Source of the DNA: Prevotella sp. UBA6429
Lineage (GTDB): Bacteria > Bacteroidota > Bacteroidia > Bacteroidales > Bacteroidaceae
Assembly: GCA_002437285.1 (NCBI GenBank)
Contig: DJOV01000088.1
Location: 1 to 15,294, forward strand
Reading direction: 5' to 3'
Length of the DNA: 15,294 bases
This document shows positions 1-6,668 of this stretch, in pieces; the first letter of the stretch is position 1, and each line of letters starts with the position of its first letter. The notes beneath the pieces are model-generated. The model was not told the origin of the DNA, searched no databases, and was given only the letters and a program-made list of their open reading frames with translations. A program made the position numbers and the translations under genes.

Positions 1-247
1 ACATAAAATACCCTTTATCGCAAAATTACCCCACGCAAATCGCGGTGCGACCGATGAAAAACGCCATTTTCGCGTTCTATTTCATTGACCGTCCGTGACA
101 AACTTTTCGGCCAAAAATCATGACAAGTAAAACTTCGCAAATGAATGATTCTGCCGGCGTTTGGAGTGACAGGGCCATTGGACGGCCTGAATGTAAAACG
201 AGTTTAACCTGTTCGCGCCAACGGAGAGTACGGTTCTTGCCAAAACA
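1..247. other. Intergenic region at left edge, no gene seen
   Basis: No convincing gene is visible between the window edge and the operon terminator. Short open frames here have no recognisable product and no ribosome binding site. The stretch is less GC-rich than the operon to its right. It contains one block (about 137-209) that resembles a block near the right end of the window, described separately. I see no tRNA or insertion sequence. Confidence 0.6.
160..209 (-). repeat. Short dispersed repeat, copy A
   Basis: This 50-base block matches the block at 14872-14922 in the same orientation. Both contain TTTGGAGTGA at one end, an identical 11-base CTGAATGTAAA (187-197 here, 14900-14910 there) and TAAACC/TTTAACC at the other end, with one single-base length difference between them. 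Weaker similarity extends about 20 bases further left. It lies downstream of the terminator of the envelope operon. Its role is unknown; it may be a remnant of a mobile or structured repeat family. The alignment was made by eye. Confidence 0.5.
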
Positions 248-317
248 GAGACACCCCGCAAGGGGCAAAAGCCTACACGTGACCAGCACGTCGCCTTTGC
301 GCCTTGCGGGGTGTCTC
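248..317 (-). terminator. Long hairpin terminator of the envelope operon
   Basis: A 16-base perfect inverted repeat (arms 248-263 and 302-317, GAGACACCCCGCAAGG and its complement) extends inward after one mismatch through GCAAA/TTTGC. A second small hairpin ACGTG...CACGT sits at the tip. On the minus strand it begins about 30 bases after the stop codon of the 763-aa gene and is followed by TGTTTT, so it fits an intrinsic terminator for that operon. The stem is longer than usual, so a second role such as RNA stabilisation is possible. Confidence 0.8.
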
Positions 318-346
318 CCCTATCCTACGGTTTGCCTTGCCTGGGG

Positions 347-2638
347 TCAGAAGTTCCACTTGGTGCCGAGGCTCAGTCGGGCCTCGCCCTCCAGGGGATG
401 GTGCTTCATCACGTTGAACTCGACACCCTTGCCGTAGATGACCGCGGCGGGCTCCACATACACCTCCACGCTCTTGCTCACGGCCACGCCGGCCTGCAGG
501 GCGAGCTTGCCGCCCAGCGTCACCTTCATGTCCTTGCCCTTGCGGTTGCTGCCCACGAGTGAGAGGTCAGCGATGCCCGTGAGGTGGAACCTGTCCTCAT
601 CGGTCCGCTCGCCGGTGATGGCCGACTTGATGTTCATCATGTATCCGGCGCTGAGCGAGGTGATGTTCTGGTTGCCCTTGCCCCTGGCACGCTGCACGGT
701 GGTGTTGGAGAGTGCCGCGTGCACACCGCTCACACCGTTGAGCCACTGGCCGTAAGCCACCTCTCCCACAAACGAGAACTTGTTATTCCGGGGATGCATC
801 TCAGCAAAGTTGCCTGTATAGAGGCCCGTGCCGATGGAAGCCGACACGAAGTGGGGTTTGGCAGGCTTGTCCACTGGCTGTCCGGCCTTGCCGCTGCGCT
901 GCAGGCTATACTCCAGACCCACGGCCAGCGACGGCACGAAGCGGCCGACGTGCGACGGCTTGAGCCGCCGGCTGAGCTCATAGGCCACCTGGGGCTCGGC
1001 CACGACATGCAGGCCTTCGGCCACGCGGACGGCCACCTGTCCGCCGGCATGGATGTCAGGCGAGAAGTAGGTGGTGTGCTTGCCGTGCTTGGCATAGTCG
1101 AGCCCGAGATTGAAGCCCGCAAGGGTCTTGAACGACAGTGTGCGCGAGCGGTCGTAGCCGCAGCTCAGTGCCGTGAGGTCGGTCATCCAGTCGAGGCCGG
1201 CCACAGCCTGCACATAGTTGTAGCCCGTGGCACGCTTGCCGCGTATCAGTCCCTGCACGTTGGCACGCCAGGCGAAGGCCGGCGCATACCAGCGCGTGAA
1301 ACTGACGCGGCCGACGGGGGCATACATCTTGCCCTCCGACATCGCGTTGAGGCGGTTGGCCACACCGCCCACCACGGTGATGGCGCTGCGGTGGATGTCA
1401 TCGACATCCTTGACCTGAGCCGCCCGGCGGTCATTATAGGTATAGGTCAGGCCCGCCAGGAACGAGGCCGTCACGTCGCGCTTGTCAAACGAGGAGGTGT
1501 GGGGCGCGTAGTGCTGTCCGTAGATGTCGACCCTCGGCTCGAGCGAGAGCGCCAGTCCGCGTGCCAACCGGATGTTAGCCTGCAGACCGCCACCCAGTCC
1601 GAACATGTTGTGCTTCACATGGTCTTGGTCGGCCGTGCGGTTGTAGCTCACGCCCGCCACGAGATCCATCCAGAACTTCCTGTTGGGGTTGAGGCCGCCG
1701 AAGAGGTTGTGGAGGTTGGCCATGTAGTCGAGTTGCAGTCCGACGGCCTTGGTATTGTTGGTCGACGCATACTGGTGGATGCTGGAGGCGTTGGCCGTCA
1801 GGCGCAGGGCGTTGTAGGCGTCAAACCACTTTCCGACACTCACAGCCGCGCGTCCGCCGAAGCGGTCGTCCCATGTCGTGGGATGGCTGTTGGCAAGGAA
1901 GGCCGGTCCGCCCATGAGGCTGAAGAACAGGCCGTCGGCAAAGCCGCGCCCGTCGTAGCGGTTCTGGAGACGGCTCTCGGGCAGGCGATAGCCCAGTCCG
2001 AGCATCACCTGGCCATAGGGACGGTAGCCATGCCACGTGTTGACCTGCGACACCTGGTCCTCGACCAGGCCGATGCGGGGCTCCATGTAGACGTATGTGA
2101 AGTGGGACAACGCCACCTGTCCGCGCAGGCCGATATGCAGGCCGAAGCCATTCTGCCAGCGTCCCTGGTGGCGCGACCACGCATAGCTGGCGCCCGCCAC
2201 GCCGATCAGCTCAAAGCGCCGCGGCGTGTAGTAGGTGCCGGGCTGCGACAGGGCGGTGATGTTGAGCAGGTAGTCGAGCGAGAGGTCGGCAAACTTCACT
2301 TTCTTGCCGAACACCTTCCACAGCCCCCCGTCCACGTTCAGGCGCACGCCATGCTCGGGCGTGATCCAGTCGCCCAGGCCGAAGGAGCCTTGCGCCCCGA
2401 GGCGCAGGCTGGATGTGCCCATGCCGTTGAGGCCGGCGCCTGCGTCGACAAACAGGTGGTCGAAGGGGCGCTTGTGCTGGTAGACCTTGCTCACGCGCGG
2501 CCGCTGCAGCATGTAGTCGAGCGCGCTGCCCGGCACCTGCGCCGTCAGCGTGGCCGATGCCAGCGCGGCCAGGGCCAGGCACGCACCTCTCTTGGATATG
2601 TGTGATTTCACGTCAGTCATCTTTGTCATGATCTTCAT
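347..2638 (-). CDS. Outer-membrane protein of four tandem 181-residue modules
   Basis: The 763-aa product has a signal peptide (basic start, hydrophobic segment about 18-32, cleavage near TAQ) and alternating polar/hydrophobic strands typical of outer-membrane beta-barrels. It ends in W-N-F, an aromatic C-terminus as used for outer-membrane insertion. The body is an internal tandem repeat: an E-P motif preceded by a strand occurs at residues 186, 367, 548 and 729, each 181 apart. A second landmark (LDYLLN, LDYMAN, LDWMTD, AGYMMN) recurs at about 122, 304, 483 and 665. The modules are diverged, so the duplications are old. Function is unknown. It is the last gene of the operon, 12 bases after the preceding gene and with a strong Shine-Dalgarno. 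I chose the first ATG because the ribosome binding site is correctly spaced for it. Whether it forms one large barrel or four small ones cannot be told from sequence alone. Confidence 0.85.
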   Translation of the reverse strand: MKIMTKMTDVKSHISKRGACLALAALASATLTAQVPGSALDYMLQRPRVSKVYQHKRPFDHLFVDAGAGLNGMGTSSLRLGAQGSFGLGDWITPEHGVRLNVDGGLWKVFGKKVKFADLSLDYLLNITALSQPGTYYTPRRFELIGVAGASYAWSRHQGRWQNGFGLHIGLRGQVALSHFTYVYMEPRIGLVEDQVSQVNTWHGYRPYGQVMLGLGYRLPESRLQNRYDGRGFADGLFFSLMGGPAFLANSHPTTWDDRFGGRAAVSVGKWFDAYNALRLTANASSIHQYASTNNTKAVGLQLDYMANLHNLFGGLNPNRKFWMDLVAGVSYNRTADQDHVKHNMFGLGGGLQANIRLARGLALSLEPRVDIYGQHYAPHTSSFDKRDVTASFLAGLTYTYNDRRAAQVKDVDDIHRSAITVVGGVANRLNAMSEGKMYAPVGRVSFTRWYAPAFAWRANVQGLIRGKRATGYNYVQAVAGLDWMTDLTALSCGYDRSRTLSFKTLAGFNLGLDYAKHGKHTTYFSPDIHAGGQVAVRVAEGLHVVAEPQVAYELSRRLKPSHVGRFVPSLAVGLEYSLQRSGKAGQPVDKPAKPHFVSASIGTGLYTGNFAEMHPRNNKFSFVGEVAYGQWLNGVSGVHAALSNTTVQRARGKGNQNITSLSAGYMMNIKSAITGERTDEDRFHLTGIADLSLVGSNRKGKDMKVTLGGKLALQAGVAVSKSVEVYVEPAAVIYGKGVEFNVMKHHPLEGEARLSLGTKWNF

Positions 2639-2645
2639 GTGTCGT

Positions 2646-2652
2646 CCTCCTT
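2646..2652 (-). promoter_or_regulatory. Strong Shine-Dalgarno overlapping the upstream stop codon
   Basis: On the minus strand a full AAGGAGG lies 7 bases before the ATG at 2638 and overlaps the TAA stop of the 693-aa gene (2651-2653). Such a complete Shine-Dalgarno is uncommon in Bacteroidetes, where ribosome binding sites are usually weak. It fixes the start of the 763-aa protein and suggests translational coupling with the gene before it. Confidence 0.8.
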
Positions 2653-4732
2653 ACTTATTGTCTTTCTCCTTGTCGAGCAAGAGGTTGTTTACATCGCCGT
2701 CCACACGGGCTGTCTTCTTCAGCGAGGGATCCAGTTCGAAAGCCTTCTTCAGTTGGTCGTAGGCATCCTCGGGACTGTCAAGGCGGTTGAGGCAGATGGC
2801 CCGCAGATAGTGGGTGAGCGCCTCATCCTCAGGCAACTGCTGCGCCAGCTTCATGGCCTCAGCGTCGCGCTTCATGGCCAGGAGCAGGCAGCACTCGTTG
2901 CGCTGGCCTGTGGCGGCCACCGTCTGGTAGTCGTCATAGCGACCGTTGAGCACCGCGTTGACCGCGAGCAGCAAGCGCGTGTCGTCGCCGGGCTTGACAA
3001 AGGCGGCCACCGAGTCGGCCTTGGTGAAGTGGCCGGCGTTGAGCAGGGCGATCACCTGGTTGCAGTTGACCTCCTGCGGGGCATCCTTGCCCACGAAGCG
3101 CTCAAGCAGCGTCTCGTCAGACAGGCCACGGTTGACCAACGACACCTCCAGGTCGTTGGCCGCCACCATGAACGAGGGATAGGTCTTGATGGCGTTGCGC
3201 ATGTACTCCTCGCGCAGCGTGCTGTCCTGCGTGCCCGAGTAGAGTTGGTAGAACTCGTAGCGCGAGAGCTGGCGGTAGTCTTTCTTGTAGAGTTGCAGGA
3301 TCTCGTCGTTGGTGAGGGTGCGCATGATGGAGTATGCCAGCGTGTAGTTGACCTTACGCAGCTGGGGCAGGTACTTGGCCTGCAGCAGGGTGCGGTAGAA
3401 GGGCAGGCGGCGCATGGCGGCGCTCTGGCGGTCGATGTCGCGAGAGGCGGCGATGACATTGCTCATCTGTTCAGCCTGCGCGTTGAGGCTGTCCTGGCGG
3501 AGGAGCGCCACCACGTCGCTCCAAGGCGCCACCTTGGCCGAGCTATGGAACTTCACGTCCCTGGCCAAGTCGGCGGGGAGGTGCGAGCGCATGTAAGCCG
3601 CGGCGAAGTCCATGCGTCGCTGGGCCAACCGGAGGTTGCCGGCATACTTGCCGTCGGGCGACGACGTGCCCTCGAGCGACAGCGACTGCAGCGAGGCGCC
3701 CTCCGACTGGGCGATGTCGGTGATCTGCTGTTGCAGCTTGGCTATCTCGCTGGCGTTCTGCGGGTCGGTGGTGCTGAAGGTGGCCTTCTCCATGGGGAAC
3801 CGCAGGTTGACCTCACCCCGGCTGTCGCGCAGCTGCTTCTCGGGTTTGGGCAGGTAGCGCGGGTCGGTGATGCGCTTGGCGGCAAACGAATAGTCGAGCC
3901 AGCGCAACGGGTTGACCGTGCCGCGGGCGATGATGGTGGTGTCGCGGTAGAGAATATGGGTGTAGTCCTCGATGGCCATGTAGACGTCACAGGAGTATTC
4001 GTCTCTCACGTTGTCGACATATACCGAGTCGTTGTAGCCGATGATGTCGTTGGTACGGCCCTTCTCGCGCATGGCCGCCGTCTTGATGGTGACATACTTG
4101 GCCAGCGGGTCGCCGCTGGCCGAGTCGTTCATGTTGAAATTGTAGAGACGGTCCTGCGTCTGGTTGTACTCCTTGGCGTCGTAGACCATGGGGCGCATGA
4201 GCGACAGCTTGCCGCGCGTCACGTTGTTGAGTATGGGCTGCACGACAAGGCGGGTGTCGTGTCCGAACATCTCACGCGGCACCCTGACACGTGTCGACAC
4301 GTGCAGGTAGTTGCCCTTGATGATGATGTCGGTGGGCTCGGGTACGACCTTGTTGGTGATACGCTTGGCTTGCACCAGCACCTCCTTGATGGTCACGTTC
4401 TTCTCTTCCAGCTTCACGCTGAGGTACCCCTGACCGCTCTTCACCTTGACGGTCTTCGGGTTGAAGCCCACCATGCTGAACTTCAGGGTGGTGCCCTCAT
4501 GCACGTTGAAGGCAAACTTGCCGTCGATGTCGGTACCGGCAAGGCGCCGCTGGCTGTGGGCGTCGGTGATGTTCACACCTGTCAGGGGTTGGTCGTCGTC
4601 CTTGGCCACCACCTCGCCAGCCACTCGCATCACGCTCTGTGCGCTGGCCTGGAAGGTCGCCAAGACCAGCATCAGCAGCATGAGGGCTGCGCTGCGGCGA
4701 TGTGTAGCATTGATAGTGTTGTATGATTTCAT
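2651..4732 (-). CDS. Secreted CarboxypepD_reg-like / OmpA-like protein with helical C-terminus
   Basis: The 693-aa protein has a signal peptide (residues 1-31, cleavage near ASAQ). A CarboxypepD_reg-like beta-sandwich follows at about 35-120 (VAGEVVAKDDDQPLTGVNI, then FSMVGF, ending in IKEVLVQAKR), the fold found at the start of SusC-type receptors. No TonB-dependent barrel follows. Instead there is a middle domain of unknown type (about 130-310), then an OmpA-like segment at about 315-400 (TFSTTDPQN..., LSLEGTSSPDGKYAGNLRLAQRRMD), and a C-terminal half rich in helices resembling TPR units (about 555-680, e.g. LRAICLNRLDSPEDAYDQLKKAFELDP). The OmpA-like part suggests peptidoglycan contact. 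Middle gene of the operon, 30 bases after the DUF3575 gene. Layout resembles the DUF3868-type proteins paired with DUF3575 in fimbrial loci, but I cannot confirm that domain. Function unknown; an envelope-anchoring or assembly role is inference. Confidence 0.8.
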   Translation of the reverse strand: MKSYNTINATHRRSAALMLLMLVLATFQASAQSVMRVAGEVVAKDDDQPLTGVNITDAHSQRRLAGTDIDGKFAFNVHEGTTLKFSMVGFNPKTVKVKSGQGYLSVKLEEKNVTIKEVLVQAKRITNKVVPEPTDIIIKGNYLHVSTRVRVPREMFGHDTRLVVQPILNNVTRGKLSLMRPMVYDAKEYNQTQDRLYNFNMNDSASGDPLAKYVTIKTAAMREKGRTNDIIGYNDSVYVDNVRDEYSCDVYMAIEDYTHILYRDTTIIARGTVNPLRWLDYSFAAKRITDPRYLPKPEKQLRDSRGEVNLRFPMEKATFSTTDPQNASEIAKLQQQITDIAQSEGASLQSLSLEGTSSPDGKYAGNLRLAQRRMDFAAAYMRSHLPADLARDVKFHSSAKVAPWSDVVALLRQDSLNAQAEQMSNVIAASRDIDRQSAAMRRLPFYRTLLQAKYLPQLRKVNYTLAYSIMRTLTNDEILQLYKKDYRQLSRYEFYQLYSGTQDSTLREEYMRNAIKTYPSFMVAANDLEVSLVNRGLSDETLLERFVGKDAPQEVNCNQVIALLNAGHFTKADSVAAFVKPGDDTRLLLAVNAVLNGRYDDYQTVAATGQRNECCLLLAMKRDAEAMKLAQQLPEDEALTHYLRAICLNRLDSPEDAYDQLKKAFELDPSLKKTARVDGDVNNLLLDKEKDNK

Positions 4733-4762
4733 GATTGGTTGATCCTGTGTTTTCGTAAAAAA

Positions 4763-5332
4763 CTACTTGATGATGTACACGAAGGTCACGCCCGCCTTGA
4801 GCGGGGCAACCTGCCACTTCTTGTGGTTGGGCGTCTCGGGTGCCTCCTCTGTAGCCTCCTTGTAATTCTTCTCGCGCCTGTAAAGCGCGCCGCCACCCAC
4901 CGTGGCCTCCAAGCTCCAGTGACGGCCCAGCACGAAGCTGTAGCCATAGGTGAGGCCACCGCCATAGGCGTCGCCGTTGTACCGATGGCCATCGAGCAGC
5001 AGGTTGTAGTTGGCACCCAGGGCCATGAGACCGAAGAAATGACCCGCCTGGGGGCGTGCGCTCATCCAATAGCGCAGCTCAGGGGTGAACATCTCACCCC
5101 GGGTGTCAAACTTGCCTGCCTTCAATCGGTTGAAGGTGCCTTCCATATTGAATGTGATGTGGCGGTTCACTCTCAGTTCGAGCCCGAGGTTGGGACTCGC
5201 CGTGGCCCAGTAGAGGGCATTGGTCTTCAGGGCTACGCGCTGCGCCGTGGCGCTAAGGCTGCCACACACGAGCAAGGCTACAAGGGCGCCTTGCCTAAGA
5301 CTTCTTGGCAACTTGCTGATAAAAGAATTCAT
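4763..5332 (-). CDS. DUF3575 family outer-membrane beta-barrel protein
   Basis: The 189-aa protein has a signal peptide (1-30, cleavage near SATA|QR). The family signature comes directly after it: RVALKTNALYWATASPNLGLEL, followed by strands such as RHITFNMEGTFN, RYWM, HFFGLMALGANYN, AYGGGLTYGYSF and WSLEATVGGGALYRR. Length is normal for the family. DUF3575 proteins are small predicted outer-membrane barrels of Bacteroidales, often first in fimbria or surface-protein operons. Here it is the first gene of a three-gene operon. The start codon is about 70 bases downstream of a TAnnTTTG -7 box. The precise role is not known. Family assignment is by recognition of the N-terminal motif. Confidence 0.88.
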   Translation of the reverse strand: MNSFISKLPRSLRQGALVALLVCGSLSATAQRVALKTNALYWATASPNLGLELRVNRHITFNMEGTFNRLKAGKFDTRGEMFTPELRYWMSARPQAGHFFGLMALGANYNLLLDGHRYNGDAYGGGLTYGYSFVLGRHWSLEATVGGGALYRREKNYKEATEEAPETPNHKKWQVAPLKAGVTFVYIIK

Positions 5333-5401
5333 AAGCTATGTTTTTTCCTGAATTGTCTTCTTGCAAAAGATATGTTATTGTCCTTCTATTCTAACTCGCT
5401 G

Positions 5402-5409
5402 CAAAGGTA
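5402..5409 (-). promoter_or_regulatory. Promoter -7 box for the envelope operon
   Basis: On the minus strand TACCTTTG matches the Bacteroidetes -7 consensus TAnnTTTG, about 70 bases before the ATG of the DUF3575 gene. No good TTTG -33 box is found 19-23 bases upstream. The promoter may therefore need an activator, or the operon may also be read through from the two-component genes upstream, after which I see no clear terminator. Confidence 0.55.
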
Positions 5410-5534
5410 AACAATTTTCCTCTTACATTTCCCCCGACCATAAGGTTTTTGCATCAGGCACCCTATTTTTTTCATGGAGCGGCTGATTGGAGAAACACAA
5501 GGGCGGACCGTTGCGATAAACGACAACTACAAGA

Positions 5535-6665
5535 TTACAGGAAAATGAGACGGAAGGTGATGTGACCGTCAGCGTTCTCGGCCAGTTCAAGCGCACCGTT
5601 GCTGGCGCGCATGATGCGGCGGGAGATGGAGAGGCCGATGCCATTGCCCGAGGGCTTGGTGGTGAAGAAGGGCACGAAGATGTGTGCCGCCACATCGGCG
5701 GGTATGGCGGGCCCGTCGTTGGTCACGTCGATGGTCACATTGTCGCGGCTGTCGGTATAGGCATGAAGGGTGATGTGGCCATGAGGCTCCGTGGCCTCGG
5801 CCGCGTTTTTGAGAAGATTGCTGACCACACGGCTCACCAGGGCCTCGTCGGCATAGACCAAGAGGTCGTCGGGCGTGGCGCTGACGCTGATCTGCCGTTG
5901 CCGGCCGGCACCATGGGCCAGGAGCTGCGCCTGCCGGGCGAGGAAGGGCTTCACGTAGAACAACGCCGGTGTCGGCGTCGGCACACGCGTGAACTGCCGG
6001 TAGTTCTCCACAAACTGCACCAGCTCCACGCTGGTCTTGCGGATGACCTGCAGCCCTTCCCGCGTCTCGCCACTGGCCGTGGGGAGGAGCGTCTCGGAGA
6101 GAGAGATGACGGGGGTCACGGTGTTCATGATCTCATGGGTGAGCACACGGATGAGCTTCACCCAAGCGTCAATCTCCTGGTTGGCCAGTTCGTCGTGGAT
6201 GTCACTGAAGGCCATGACAAGCATCCGCTTGCCCCGCAGCAGGGCGTGAGACTGGCGGCAAGAGAAGCGGCGCAACGCCTCCTCAACCTGGCTGATGTGG
6301 GTGACGGTGTCGCGGCGGAGCATCTTGCGCGCTGCCTGGTTAGACTGGATGACGACGCCCCGGGCCTCCTCCACGACAAGGATGCCCGTGTCGACCGAGT
6401 CGAGGATGAGCTCATAGAACTTCTCTTTCTCCATCTGCTCGTCACGGGCGTGGCTGAGCACGCTCTTCACACGGTTGAGCGTGTCGTTGACCACTGCAGT
6501 GCCGCCCTGCCGCCCCGTGGTGGGAAAGCGGAAGCTGTAGTCGCCACTGTCGATGGCGTCAAACAGGAACTTGACACGATGGGTGATGCGCCGGCGCTGT
6601 CGCCACAACCGGAGATTGACCAAGAGCGAAACCGCCAATGCGAGTGAGAGGATGATCCATGTCAT
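5535..6665 (-). CDS. Membrane sensor histidine kinase (NtrY/NtrB-like)
   Basis: The 376-aa kinase phosphorylates the response regulator encoded just before it. There is one N-terminal membrane segment (about residues 3-20) and no periplasmic domain, then a HAMP/linker region with coiled-coil character (25-82) and a PAS-like domain (about 83-155, ILDSVDTGILVVEE). The H-box is RVLTHEIMNTVTPVISLSE with phospho-acceptor His177. The ATPase domain has an N-box at about 283-291 (NLLKNAAEA), G1 DGPA (317-320), an F-box VPFFTTKPSG and G2 GNGIGL (340-345). All catalytic motifs are present. It lacks an extracytoplasmic sensor, so the signal is probably cytoplasmic or membrane-derived. The ATG lies 3 bases after the stop of the regulator gene, indicating co-transcription and coupled translation. 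Confidence 0.93.
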   Translation of the reverse strand: MTWIILSLALAVSLLVNLRLWRQRRRITHRVKFLFDAIDSGDYSFRFPTTGRQGGTAVVNDTLNRVKSVLSHARDEQMEKEKFYELILDSVDTGILVVEEARGVVIQSNQAARKMLRRDTVTHISQVEEALRRFSCRQSHALLRGKRMLVMAFSDIHDELANQEIDAWVKLIRVLTHEIMNTVTPVISLSETLLPTASGETREGLQVIRKTSVELVQFVENYRQFTRVPTPTPALFYVKPFLARQAQLLAHGAGRQRQISVSATPDDLLVYADEALVSRVVSNLLKNAAEATEPHGHITLHAYTDSRDNVTIDVTNDGPAIPADVAAHIFVPFFTTKPSGNGIGLSISRRIMRASNGALELAENADGHITFRLIFL

Positions 6666-6668
6666 GGG

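Noticed and set aside
584..2605. A 673-codon plus-strand open frame opposite the modular outer-membrane protein gene
   Set aside because: It is an antisense shadow of a GC-rich gene: low-complexity H/R/V/G/A composition, no domain, no ribosome binding site. The minus-strand frame has a signal peptide and ordered repeats.
2639..4726. A 695-codon plus-strand open frame opposite the OmpA-like protein gene
   Set aside because: Antisense shadow with biased V/H/L/G/R composition and no recognisable domain, while the opposite strand carries a signal peptide and known domain motifs.
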